64,000 bases of DNA, from the NCBI GenBank assembly GCA_900455085.1, contig UGTZ01000001.1:1642501-1706500 (forward strand), given 5' to 3'. The stretch comes from Providencia rettgeri (GTDB taxonomy: Bacteria; Pseudomonadota; Gammaproteobacteria; Enterobacterales; Enterobacteriaceae). A program made the translations under genes and the position numbers. Position 1 is the first letter of the stretch. Every line of letters begins with the position of its first letter. Positions 1 through 7,860 of the stretch are shown piece by piece. The notes below the pieces were generated by a model. That model did not search any database. It was given only the letters and a program-made list of their open reading frames with translations, and was not told where the DNA came from.

Positions 1-100
1 TGCTGCCTTGTGGAATAGAAAGACTTAAATCATCGATGACGGTATTGTTGCCAAAGCGTTTAGTCACATTTTTTAGTTCAACAAAATTATGTTGTGTCAT
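1..100 (-). CDS. afuC: AfuC-type ABC transporter ATP-binding subunit, N-terminal fragment cut by the window edge
   Basis: The last 33 codons visible on the minus strand read MTQHNFVELKNVTKRFGNNT followed by VIDDLSLSIPQGS. This is the usual beginning of an ABC ATPase (first beta strands, A-loop aromatic region) just before the Walker A motif, which lies outside the window. The gene starts 16 bases after the afuB stop, so the two are in one operon. By position it is the ATPase that energises the AfuAB import system. Only the N-terminus is seen, so the family member is assigned from context. Confidence 0.8.
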   Translation of the reverse strand, partial: MTQHNFVELKNVTKRFGNNTVIDDLSLSIPQGS

Positions 101-116
101 GTCAGTTACTCCGTGA

Positions 117-2195
117 TTACTCTGCATTTTTGGCTTTGGAACGTGAAACACGGGCTTCGCCAATCAAATAGTCAAATAAGAAAATAATTGCCAGCATTAC
201 GACAATCAGGATTGAGCCATAGGCAATGGCAACGCCATATTCACCGTCTTCTACACGGTTCAAAATATAGGCTGTAGCGACGCGAGTATCAGGAGTAACC
301 AAGAATACAATCGCACTGACCGTGGTGATCGCACGGACAAAGCTATAGATCAGCGCTGATAAAATGGCTGGGCGCAACAATGGCAGTAAGATAAAGAAGA
401 TGGTACGCATTGAACCCGCTCGTAAGCTGAGTGATGCTTCATCCAACGATTTATCAATTTGGCCTAAGCCTGCAATACCTGCACGGATCCCGACAGGAAC
501 GTTACGCATGGTCATTGATATAATAACGATAGCGGCAGTTCCCGTTAAATAAAACGGGGAATCGTTAAAGGCTAAGATGTATGACACGCCCGCAACTGTT
601 CCTGGTACGGCAAAGCACAGCATCGTGGTAAATTCGATAGTCTTTTTACCGCGGAACTCTTGGCGAACTACGATATAGGCAATTAATAAACCGAGGATCG
701 CGGTGATGGGGGCGGCAATACCGGCGTACAGAAGAGTATCTAACAATGATGGCCACGCACCATCGCTCATTCCTTGACCGAATAATTTAATAAAGTTATC
801 GAAGGTTAAGGTGTAATCAACACCCCAGTTAACTGTAAAGCTACCGTAGAAAATACTGCCGTATAACAATACGTTAAATGCAACCCAAATCGCTAAGAAA
901 GTGGTCACAGTGGCAATTAATGACGTTGGTAAAGGCTGAACATCACCACGGTAAGATTTCCCTGATACGGTGACATAGGAACGTTTACCTATCCACATAT
1001 ACTGTACGCAGAACACTAATAGTGAGAACACTAATAATGACGCACCTAAGGTACTGGCAGCTTGATAATCTAATTGGGAGCCAGTGATATAGAAGTAAAT
1101 TTGCGTCGCGAGTACGTCGAAGTTACCGCCTAGAACCAATGGGTTACTAAAGTCAGCCAGCGATTGTACGATAACGATTAAAAATGCGTTTGCCAAAGCA
1201 GGTTTCAATAATGGCATAAATACATTAAAGAAAGTTTGGTAACGGTTGGCACGTAAAGTATAAGACGCTTCTTCTAAAGATGGGTGAATGGTTTTAATTG
1301 CACCGTCTAAAATCATGAATGACATCGGCGTAAATGCCAGTACTTGTGCTAACCAAATACCCGTAAAGCCATATAACCAGTTGGTGTTTTCAAGCCCCAT
1401 ATAGGTCGCAAGGAATTCAGTAATATAGCCCGAACGCCCCATCATCAACGTGACCCCTAGACCGACAACGAAGGGGGGGGTGACGATAGGCAAAATAGAA
1501 AACACGCGACCAATAATAGCGGAGCGTTTGGCGATGCGTGAAGTATAAATGGCTAAAATCAAACCAAAGAAAGTACAACCAGCACCTACGGCCAATGATA
1601 AAAATACTGAGTTAATAATAACTTGGACAATATGCGATTGCGTCAAAATTGCCACAAAGGCGAATGGTGCAAAGTCCCCATTTCCATCAGTAAACATCGG
1701 AATAAAAATAGCGACACTTGGGAACACAATAAATAGGGCTATTAAGGCCACAACGGTGATCAGCGAGCCAATAACGAATTGGTCTCCACCGAGCCACTCA
1801 AGTCGAGTTAACGCCAGTGTCATCACCATACCCAAGGCGATAAATAGTACAATAGTTGAGTAACCTAACCCTTTTCCTTCAAAATAGGAGGTTAAGATCA
1901 CCACGGTTGCGGTGACAACCGCCACGCCAATATCGAAATAATGGCGGGTTTTATGGTAACGATCCGCTGGTGTTAACGGGCGAATAAATAAAATAGAAGG
2001 CAATAAATACCAGAGCCAGCTAATGTTTAGGCTGCTCCAACCATAAGCCGCTATGATTTCGTCTTGTGTTGAGTCAAGTACGCCATAGTCTAAGCTCCAA
2101 GAAGGCAGCAACGCGAAACCTAGCCAAGCAATCAGCAGCCAAAAAAATATGCTATCTTTTTTGGTTGAGGTCGATAAGGTTAGGGTTTGAGACAT
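117..2195 (-). CDS. afuB: AfuB-type ABC transporter permease, fused two-domain form
   Basis: A 692-residue integral membrane protein with two tandem binding-protein-dependent permease domains; the conserved EAA-type loops are seen as EEASYTLRANRYQTFFNVFMP and DEASLSLRAGSMRTIFFILLP. Fused permeases of about 690 residues are typical of the FbpB/AfuB iron or sugar-phosphate importers. The ATG at 2195 is chosen because it follows a strong purine-rich ribosome site (TAGGGGG, 4-base spacing). The 12 codons available upstream lie partly in an ERIC repeat and are unlikely to be coding. An uninterrupted run of eight G (C on the coding strand) sits at 1473-1480, in the codons for TPPF. Confidence 0.9.
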   Translation of the reverse strand: MSQTLTLSTSTKKDSIFFWLLIAWLGFALLPSWSLDYGVLDSTQDEIIAAYGWSSLNISWLWYLLPSILFIRPLTPADRYHKTRHYFDIGVAVVTATVVILTSYFEGKGLGYSTIVLFIALGMVMTLALTRLEWLGGDQFVIGSLITVVALIALFIVFPSVAIFIPMFTDGNGDFAPFAFVAILTQSHIVQVIINSVFLSLAVGAGCTFFGLILAIYTSRIAKRSAIIGRVFSILPIVTPPFVVGLGVTLMMGRSGYITEFLATYMGLENTNWLYGFTGIWLAQVLAFTPMSFMILDGAIKTIHPSLEEASYTLRANRYQTFFNVFMPLLKPALANAFLIVIVQSLADFSNPLVLGGNFDVLATQIYFYITGSQLDYQAASTLGASLLVFSLLVFCVQYMWIGKRSYVTVSGKSYRGDVQPLPTSLIATVTTFLAIWVAFNVLLYGSIFYGSFTVNWGVDYTLTFDNFIKLFGQGMSDGAWPSLLDTLLYAGIAAPITAILGLLIAYIVVRQEFRGKKTIEFTTMLCFAVPGTVAGVSYILAFNDSPFYLTGTAAIVIISMTMRNVPVGIRAGIAGLGQIDKSLDEASLSLRAGSMRTIFFILLPLLRPAILSALIYSFVRAITTVSAIVFLVTPDTRVATAYILNRVEDGEYGVAIAYGSILIVVMLAIIFLFDYLIGEARVSRSKAKNAE

Positions 2196-2210
2196 AGTTC
2201 CCCCTAAGCT

Positions 2211-2325
2211 CGTCATATATTGCGCTGTCACAGTGTTGGCTTCACTCCATTACCCCAGTCACATACTTTTGTATGCGTTTAGGGATAACGTCATGCGGCG
2301 CTGGCGACAACTCAAATTATTCAGA
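2211..2325. repeat. ERIC element (degenerate) in the afuA-afuB spacer
   Basis: The stretch runs from CGTCATATATTGCGCTG through a central ACCCCAGTCACATACTTTTG to CAAATTATTCAGAGC. This is the layout of the 127-bp enterobacterial ERIC/IRU element: outer GTCATACTTC, central CCCAGTCAC..GTATG..AGGGAT palindrome, and a terminal AATTATTTAGAG. It explains why afuA and afuB are about 200 bases apart while the rest of the operon is tightly packed. The centre is somewhat diverged compared with the copies at 38.5 kb. Confidence 0.8.
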
Positions 2326-2397
2326 GCTTAATTAAATTTAATTTTTATTTTAGTTTAGTAAGAGCTCAGTGCGGTGGATGGCCACCACACGAGATAG

Positions 2398-3429
2398 CTA
2401 TTTGCTCATTTTGACTTCTGTTACCCATTTATTGATAAGGTTCTTACGGACATCAGCATCACCGTATTTGTCCATATCGTAATTAATTAGGTTTAACTCA
2501 TTGAGTTTTAAAGAAATAGGAGATGACTCAGCTGTCGTATTGGTTAAGATTTGGTAAGATTTTCCTTCTTTCCAACTTAACTCTTGGGCTTCTTTCGATA
2601 AGACGAAATCAACAAACAGTTTCGCGTTATCCATATTGCGTGCATTTTTCAGGATACTGATCCCGCCAATTTCATAGCCAGTACCTTCGCATGGTGCGAT
2701 AAGCTCTAATGGCGCGCCATTTTCCACTTCTAATGAATAATCATGTAAAAAGCCAATACCAATGGCGGACTCACCGCGAGCGGCGTTACGTGCTGGGGCA
2801 ATACCTGACTTAGTATATTGAGAGATATTTGAGTTTAATTTTTTCAGGTAATCAAAGGCTTGCTCATTACCCCATAATTGGTCGAAAGTGGCTAATGCGG
2901 TATAAGCAGTTCCTGAACTTTGTGGGTCTGCAATTTGAATTTCGCCTTTATATTCAGGTTTGGTTAAATCTTTCCAGCAAGTTGGGATAGGTAACCCTTT
3001 CTCTTTTAGGCGGTCTTTGTTAACGCCAAACCCTAAAATACCGATGTAAACTGCGGAAGAGTAATTACCTTTACGTTTTGCAGGGTCTTGGAATTGTGGC
3101 ATGATTTCAGCCAGATTTGGCGATTTGTATGGTTCAAGTAAATCCATTTCCCCTGCTTGTGAATGTGGGTCTAATGTACCGCCGTACCACACGTCAGCTT
3201 GTGGGTTTCGTTTTTCAGCTTCGATTTTGGCTAACGTACTGCCAGAACCATTACGTACAAAGGTGGTTTTGACATCATATTTCTTAGCAAAAGCTTGTGT
3301 TTCAGTTTCACACATGGCGTTAGTGGCGCTACAGTAAACAACCAAACGGCCCGCAGCATTTGCAGTGGTAGTAATAGCTGCAAGGGATAAGCCTGCAGCA
3401 ACAAGCGTAGAGAGAGTTTTCAGTTTCAT
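2398..3429 (-). CDS. afuA: AfuA-type periplasmic substrate-binding protein (hexose-phosphate or ferric-iron importer)
   Basis: A 343-residue type-II periplasmic binding protein with a clear signal peptide (MKLKTLSTLVAAGLSLAAITTTANA, cut near residue 26) and the family features LVVYCSATNAMCETE, NGSGSTLAKIEAE and the ADVWYGGTLDPH segment. Such proteins were first labelled ferric-binding. AfuA of Actinobacillus and enteric pathogens has been shown to bind hexose 6-phosphates, and the adjacent UhpABC-like genes make a sugar-phosphate ligand more likely here. The gene starts 14 bases after the uhpC-like stop, so it is co-transcribed with the sensor genes. The precise ligand cannot be read from sequence alone. 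Confidence 0.88.
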   Translation of the reverse strand: MKLKTLSTLVAAGLSLAAITTTANAAGRLVVYCSATNAMCETETQAFAKKYDVKTTFVRNGSGSTLAKIEAEKRNPQADVWYGGTLDPHSQAGEMDLLEPYKSPNLAEIMPQFQDPAKRKGNYSSAVYIGILGFGVNKDRLKEKGLPIPTCWKDLTKPEYKGEIQIADPQSSGTAYTALATFDQLWGNEQAFDYLKKLNSNISQYTKSGIAPARNAARGESAIGIGFLHDYSLEVENGAPLELIAPCEGTGYEIGGISILKNARNMDNAKLFVDFVLSKEAQELSWKEGKSYQILTNTTAESSPISLKLNELNLINYDMDKYGDADVRKNLINKWVTEVKMSK

Positions 3430-3443
3430 TGTCAGTCCTTTAT

Positions 3444-4769
3444 TCAGGTTTTATTATCAGAGGGTGAAACAGTACCCGCCAAATGCTCTCGTTTGCTGAC
3501 ATTGGCAATCAATAGAGGCATTAGCAGTAATCCCATCAAAGCCGCGGCACTGGCAAGTAAGGAAAACATGCCTGACCAACCATAATGTGCAATGACTTGA
3601 GAGAGTGGCCACCCGGCAATCGCCGCCCCTAAATAGGCGTACAAACCGAGATAACCTGTTACCGCTCCAGCTGCTTTTTTATGACAATATTCTGTTGCAG
3701 CTAGACCGATTAACATTTGTGGTCCAAAAACAAAAAAGCCAATCGCAAAGAAGCACGCAGCCAATAAAGCATAGTGATGAATTGGCGTTAACCATAAGGC
3801 ACTTACTGAGACACAAAGACCCAATGAAAACAGCAGGATCATAGGCGCTCGTTGGCCACGAAACAGAATATCAGAGCCCCAACCAGAGCAGAGTGCCCCT
3901 AATAATCCGCCCAGCTCAAATAACGATAATGTTGCATTCGCACTGAGTAAATTGGTGCCATGTTTCTCTGTTAACCATAGATTTCCCCAATCATTTATCG
4001 CCATGCGAATGAGATAAACCAAAATATAGGAGAAGCCCAGTAACCAAATCATACGGTTAAAAATGATGGCATCTTTTAATATCACTAGCATTGGCATTGG
4101 CGGCGATAAGCGTTCTTGGCGTAACTCCAAAACATCGTGTCGCCACTGCCCAACGCTTGGAAGCTGCTCTTCTTGCGGTGTGCCACGTAATTGACGACAC
4201 AACCACAGCCCAATAATGACACCAATAACACCAGGGACAATTAAGGCCATTTGCCAACTGTATTGGGTCGCCAATAATGCGGTAAGCAAGGGCAGTAACA
4301 TTCCCCCAAGGTTGATGGAGATATTCCATAATCCCCACCAAAAGCCACGTTCATTACGTGAATACCAGTGCGTTAGAATGCGTGCACAAGGTGGCCATCC
4401 CCAACCTTGGAAAAAGCCGTTTAGTGTCCAGACAATTAATAACGCTGGAAATGATAAGCAGTAGGCAAAAATAATATTCAGTAGCCCTGTCATCACTAAA
4501 CCGACACCCATAAACCAACGGTATCCTGTAATATCGTGGAAAATCCCTGAAAGAAACTTGGAGATTCCGTAAGTCAAATAAAACGACGTCGCTATCCAAC
4601 CTATGTCACTTTTATCGAGAAACAGTTCGTTTTGCATAACAGGCATCACGAAGTTAAAACTCTTTCGTGTGAGGTAAAAAGTGGCATAACCAATAATCAT
4701 TGATAGCATTAAGCGGCGACGCCAAAAACGATACGTGTTATCCAGACTCAACGTGTCTTTACCTGTCAT
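3444..4769 (-). CDS. uhpC: UhpC-type membrane sensor of external sugar phosphate (MFS/OPA family)
   Basis: A 441-residue protein with about 12 membrane segments, related along its whole length to the organophosphate:phosphate antiporter family. It carries the signature stretches FYLTRKSFNFVMP, SDIGWIATSFYLTYGISKF, FQGWGWPPCARILTHWYSRNERG and FFVFGPQMLIGLAATE. The match to UhpC is closer than to the transporter UhpT, and it sits next to UhpA- and UhpB-like genes, so a receptor role is favoured. In E. coli, UhpC senses external glucose 6-phosphate and activates UhpB in the membrane. Here the regulated transporter appears to be afuABC rather than uhpT. A role as a true transporter is not excluded. 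Confidence 0.87.
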   Translation of the reverse strand: MTGKDTLSLDNTYRFWRRRLMLSMIIGYATFYLTRKSFNFVMPVMQNELFLDKSDIGWIATSFYLTYGISKFLSGIFHDITGYRWFMGVGLVMTGLLNIIFAYCLSFPALLIVWTLNGFFQGWGWPPCARILTHWYSRNERGFWWGLWNISINLGGMLLPLLTALLATQYSWQMALIVPGVIGVIIGLWLCRQLRGTPQEEQLPSVGQWRHDVLELRQERLSPPMPMLVILKDAIIFNRMIWLLGFSYILVYLIRMAINDWGNLWLTEKHGTNLLSANATLSLFELGGLLGALCSGWGSDILFRGQRAPMILLFSLGLCVSVSALWLTPIHHYALLAACFFAIGFFVFGPQMLIGLAATEYCHKKAAGAVTGYLGLYAYLGAAIAGWPLSQVIAHYGWSGMFSLLASAAALMGLLLMPLLIANVSKREHLAGTVSPSDNKT

Positions 4770-4841
4770 AGGGCGGTTTCTCTTGTTAAGGAAAATGTAA
4801 TCAAGTTTTTAACAAAAAGGATGAGAGAAGGTATTAGAGGG

Positions 4842-4858
4842 CTAGGAATTATTCCTAG
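4842..4858. promoter_or_regulatory. 17-bp perfect palindrome between uhpB and uhpC, candidate response-regulator operator
   Basis: CTAGGAATTATTCCTAG is a perfect palindrome around one central base, in the 106-base spacer upstream of uhpC and 73 bases or more before its start codon. NarL/FixJ-family regulators such as UhpA and RcsB bind inverted repeats of this size, and the RcsB box (TAAGAATATTCCTA) is similar. A UhpA site driving uhpC-afuABC is an inference; an Rcs site is the main alternative. Confidence 0.45.
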
Positions 4859-4875
4859 TTTTGCGATGTTTTATC

Positions 4876-6402
4876 TTAAAATGTGGGCAAGTTAACACTT
4901 ATTTGTGTTCCGTTTTGGGTTGTTAATGTCCAATCACCACCTAAGGCTCGAACTCGCTCCTCAATACCGCGCAACCCAAAGCCACTAGTGCGTTTGCTAA
5001 ATGGAATGCCGACGCCATTATCATTAACAACAAGCTGGATCGAGTCACCTATTTGCTTAAGAGATATGTGGATTTGTGTGGCTTTTGCATGTTTACTGAT
5101 ATTGTTAAGTAACTCTTGGACGAGGCGATAAAGCGTAAACAACACTGTTTCATTGATCGGTGTTGTTTGTAAGCCATAATGAAAGTGGCATTGAATATTA
5201 TTCTGTGGAAAAGAAAATTCAGCAATTAAGTGTGTTAGTGCATTTTCAAGCGACATTTCATCTAACACAGGAGGGCGCAACTGGCGCAATAATTGCCGCG
5301 TAGATTGATGAATTTGTTGCGCTAATTCATTTATTTGACTTGCTGCTTGGTGGCTGATGTCATCTGTTGCTGTTTTTTTCACTAACATCGACTGAATTTG
5401 AATCGCGGTGATATTTTGCCCAATTTCATCATGCAGCTCACGGGCAATCGCTTTTTTGATATCTTCTTCGGTATGCACGAGCTGCAACATTAAGTCGCGC
5501 CGTGTTTTTAGTTCTTCTTCTAAGCGTTGGCGATAACGTTGTAGGTTACTCGCCAGCTGTTTTTGTCGGCTAATTGCTATCCCAAGGCCAATACCAATTA
5601 AGGCTTGAGTGCTGAGAAACATTTCTAATTCTTCTAAATCAGCAAATGCACCGTGAAATTGCCGAGCAAAAGTAATGATTAAACTACCTAATAATGCAGA
5701 AAGTACGCCACCTTGCCAGCCATAACGATAAGCCATAAAAACGTTAGGAATAAACACCAGTAAGACAATTAATCGTTCAATTTCGGGAGCAAAAAATACT
5801 TGGGCGCTGAGCCCAACGACACAAAATAGAAAACACCAAACAATTAAAGAGGTTCGTAATTGCTTATCTGGCGTCCCATAATCAAGGAGCATTTGGTAGT
5901 GCTGTTCGTGTAGATATTCATAAATAAGGTAAACAAAAGGAGAAAGCAGTATCCCTCCGGTGAATGTTGTTAGGAATAATTGGCTAATGGAATAAGATGA
6001 TAACCCACTGAATAATAAAGCATGTAATACACTATTTGCCGCAACGCCTGCGAGTAATAATAATAACCGCTGCCAATATAACGTATAACGCCACCAGATA
6101 TTTTGAATAACAAAAGCAACACCGAGACTTAATAACGGTGATAACAGTAAAATAGGTTGGAAGAGAAGTTGCTCTGATGATAACCAAAAATTTAATATCC
6201 CTTCGCTAAGTAGCAGTGTTGGCCAGTAGCGTCGCCAAAGGATAATCATCAATGCTAGGCGTAAGCCTTGCGGCAGAAATAAAGTTGCCTGAAAACTGTT
6301 TTGACTTAAATAAAAGCCGATGATCCACAACCCAATCCATAACAGCGAATAAGTAAAAAATAAGAAGATGGATTGCAGCGTTAACCGTAAGCTTTTATTC
6401 AT
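4876..6402 (-). CDS. uhpB: UhpB-type sensor histidine kinase
   Basis: A 508-residue kinase. The N-terminal half (about 1-275) is a MASE1-like block of membrane segments. It is followed by a coiled linker (about 280-310), a HisKA_3 dimerisation domain with the phospho-acceptor His324 in ELHDEIGQN, and a C-terminal HATPase domain with NDNGVGIPF and GFGLRGIEERVRALGG. This is the UhpB/NarX-type architecture. It starts 7 bases after the uhpA-like stop, so the two are co-transcribed. Expected role: phosphorylate the UhpA-like regulator when the UhpC-like partner binds its sugar phosphate. Confidence 0.9.
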   Translation of the reverse strand: MNKSLRLTLQSIFLFFTYSLLWIGLWIIGFYLSQNSFQATLFLPQGLRLALMIILWRRYWPTLLLSEGILNFWLSSEQLLFQPILLLSPLLSLGVAFVIQNIWWRYTLYWQRLLLLLAGVAANSVLHALLFSGLSSYSISQLFLTTFTGGILLSPFVYLIYEYLHEQHYQMLLDYGTPDKQLRTSLIVWCFLFCVVGLSAQVFFAPEIERLIVLLVFIPNVFMAYRYGWQGGVLSALLGSLIITFARQFHGAFADLEELEMFLSTQALIGIGLGIAISRQKQLASNLQRYRQRLEEELKTRRDLMLQLVHTEEDIKKAIARELHDEIGQNITAIQIQSMLVKKTATDDISHQAASQINELAQQIHQSTRQLLRQLRPPVLDEMSLENALTHLIAEFSFPQNNIQCHFHYGLQTTPINETVLFTLYRLVQELLNNISKHAKATQIHISLKQIGDSIQLVVNDNGVGIPFSKRTSGFGLRGIEERVRALGGDWTLTTQNGTQISVNLPTF

Positions 6403-6409
6403 GCCTAAA

Positions 6410-7036
6410 TTACCGTGAAATTAGATTATGTTCTAGCGCGTAGTGAACAAGGTCGATGGTATTTTCGCATTGCAATTTGCCTAATATATTTGCGCGGTGA
6501 ACGTGCACGGTTTTATGGCTTAATTCAAGTTGCTCTGCGATCACTTTTACACTCAAGCCAGCAACTAATAAATCAAATACTTCCCGTTCCCGAGGTGTCA
6601 ATTCATGTAGGCTTTGCTGTTGTTGAGGTGAGTGGCGTAGTGCTCGCATAGCATCGGCACATAAGTAGCAGCCGCCTTGGTGGACAGAGCGAACCGCTTG
6701 CACTAACTCTTCAGGGCCACAACGTTTAGTTAAATACGCGCTGGCTCCCGCATCTAAAGCACTTTGCACAAAGGCTGGGGTATCATAAATGCTCAATATA
6801 ATGGTGCGAAAATCAGGTTTTTTTTGACGTAAACGTGATAAAAGCTGTAAACCGTTTTCATCTGGCATCGATATATCCATGATGGCGACATCGATATCCA
6901 AATTAAGCAAATTAGGCCAAGCTTCTTGGGCATTCGCATATTGCCCAACAACAGAAATATCGGGTTCCAGTGTTAAAAGTTGAGCGAAACCAGAACGCAC
7001 AACCACGTGGTCATCAACTAAAGCGATTTTTATCAT
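6410..7036 (-). CDS. uhpA: UhpA-type response regulator, LuxR/FixJ family
   Basis: A 208-residue response regulator. The receiver domain has the acidic pocket VDDH (residues 8-9), phospho-acceptor Asp54 in IMDISMPDENG, and Lys103 in AYLTKRC. A LuxR-type helix-turn-helix follows (ELTPREREVFDLLVAGLSVKVIAEQLELSHKTVHVHR). The ATG at 7036 gives the N-terminus MIKIALVDD typical of UhpA; a TTG four codons upstream at 7048 is possible, but neither has a strong ribosome site. It is the first gene of the minus-strand operon uhpA-uhpB-uhpC-afuABC and probably activates the importer genes. Confidence 0.9.
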   Translation of the reverse strand: MIKIALVDDHVVVRSGFAQLLTLEPDISVVGQYANAQEAWPNLLNLDIDVAIMDISMPDENGLQLLSRLRQKKPDFRTIILSIYDTPAFVQSALDAGASAYLTKRCGPEELVQAVRSVHQGGCYLCADAMRALRHSPQQQQSLHELTPREREVFDLLVAGLSVKVIAEQLELSHKTVHVHRANILGKLQCENTIDLVHYALEHNLISR

Positions 7037-7249
7037 ATTTTTTATCAATTTGATGAGTAGGGTATTGGGAAATCTTATATCAATATCGAGAAAGATTAGC
7101 TACCAGCAGAATGTAAAATTCTGCTGTTCATCCATAATGACGAGCAATTTTTTTATTGGGGTAAAATTTTCACGCAAACTTATTCATATTGAATAATAAA
7201 TGACCAAAAAACAAGGTGTATAAAAATAGCGACAGACGCCACTTTGGGG

Positions 7250-7267
7250 TGTCGCCAAAAGGAGACA
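7250..7267 (+). promoter_or_regulatory. GlrR binding site 1 upstream of glmY
   Basis: The bases match TGTC-N10-GACA exactly. This is the dyad recognised by the response regulator GlrR (QseF) upstream of glmY in E. coli. The site lies about 214 bases before the predicted glmY start, in the position expected for a sigma-54 enhancer-binding protein. Confidence 0.8.
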
Positions 7268-7312
7268 TTTATCTTATTGATAAATATAGATTTATAAATT
7301 TGATGTTTAGGG

Positions 7313-7330
7313 TGTCTTAAATTAGCGACA
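7313..7330 (+). promoter_or_regulatory. GlrR binding site 2 upstream of glmY
   Basis: This is a second exact TGTC-N10-GACA dyad, 63 bases downstream of the first (about six helical turns) and about 150 bases before the glmY start. The even phasing supports co-operative binding of GlrR. Confidence 0.8.
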
Positions 7331-7436
7331 ATATTGAGAAAGAGATAAACCGTTTCAGTGTATCCAGAATCATTGAATAGACGGTAAAAAATAAATTGTC
7401 TTATTTTTTAATGTATTAAAAAATAAATTGAAAAGT

Positions 7437-7452
7437 TGGCACGGCATGTGCA
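7437..7452 (+). promoter_or_regulatory. Sigma-54 promoter of glmY
   Basis: TGGCACGGCATGTGCA contains the invariant GG (7438-7439) and GC (7450-7451) separated by exactly 10 bases, as required for the -24/-12 sigma-54 promoter. The predicted start is the A near 7464, which is also where the GlmY-like sequence begins. Confidence 0.85.
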
Positions 7453-7463
7453 TAATTATATTC

Positions 7464-7734
7464 AGTTGCTCATTCAACTTCTTATGTAGGTCCAAAATTA
7501 GTTGGGTACATACCACATAAACCAAGAATGACGCCAAAGTAAGGTGCCTACCGTCCAACAGCACAGATATTCGCCTTAGGGCCTTATCAAACACAGGGCG
7601 ACACGTGGAGTGAGGCACCACCTATATAATTATCTTTAATGTAAAGACATAATTATATAAAAGTAGTAACCATCAGAGTAGTTGTTATCGCTGGCGGGGT
7701 AAAGGTAAGTCCTTTATCCCGCCTTCCTATTTTA
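7464..7734 (+). ncRNA. glmY: GlmY small regulatory RNA (GlmY/GlmZ family)
   Basis: The RNA starts AGTTGCTCATTCAACTTCTT, closely like the 5' stem-loop I recall for GlmY/GlmZ (GCTCATTC, ACTTATGT). Further blocks such as GAATGACGCC, GGTGCCTACCGTCCA and GTGGAGTGAGGCACCAC also resemble that family. Position upstream of glrK, the sigma-54 promoter and the GlrR sites identify it as GlmY rather than GlmZ. GlmY protects GlmZ from RapZ-RNase E and so raises GlmS synthesis of glucosamine 6-phosphate. The 3' end is set by a 13-bp terminator hairpin at 7693-7723. The total of about 270 bases is longer than the E. coli RNA (about 184), mainly because of an AT-rich hairpin at 7623-7659. Confidence 0.85.
7693..7734 (+). 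terminator. Rho-independent terminator of glmY
   Basis: Arms 7693-7705 (GGCGGGGTAAAGG) and 7711-7723 (CCTTTATCCCGCC) pair over 13 bp with one G-U pair and a 5-base loop, followed by TTCCTATTTTA. Confidence 0.85.
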
Positions 7735-7750
7735 TGCCCACCATAATGCC

Positions 7751-7860
7751 CGTCATACTTTGAACCACAGCGTTGTTGGCTGCTCTCGTCTACCCGAATC
7801 ACATACTTATAGAGATATCTTCACTTGGCGCCTAGCTGCAATCCGAATTATTTAGGGCAT
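7751..7860. repeat. ERIC element between glmY and glrK
   Basis: CGTCATACTTTGAACCACAG to CGAATTATTTAGGGCAT has both conserved ERIC ends and the GTTGTTGGCTGCTCTCG block, but the central palindrome is damaged: ACATACTTATAGAGATATCT replaces the normal centre and the element is shorter. It lies just after the glmY terminator. Confidence 0.8.

Larger units (their letters stand above)
7037..7463. promoter_or_regulatory. Divergent control region between uhpA and glmY
   Basis: About 430 bases without a gene. On the uhpA side there is a 9-bp perfect hairpin (CAGCAGAAT at 7104-7112 with ATTCTGCTG at 7118-7126) and an inverted repeat TTATTCA-TAT-TGAATAA at 7180-7196, a candidate operator for an unknown regulator. 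The glmY side holds two GlrR-type sites and a sigma-54 promoter, listed separately. I found no convincing sigma-70 promoter for uhpA by eye. Confidence 0.5.

Noticed and set aside
2398..3429. Annotation of the AfuABC-like genes as a ferric-iron importer
   Set aside because: No Fur-type box was seen near the operon and the neighbours are sugar-phosphate sensing genes, so the iron label was not adopted, though not excluded.
7370..7621. An 83-residue minus-strand open frame opposite glmY
   Set aside because: It lies antisense to the small RNA, has no ribosome site or recognisable domain, and its codons follow the structure of the RNA.
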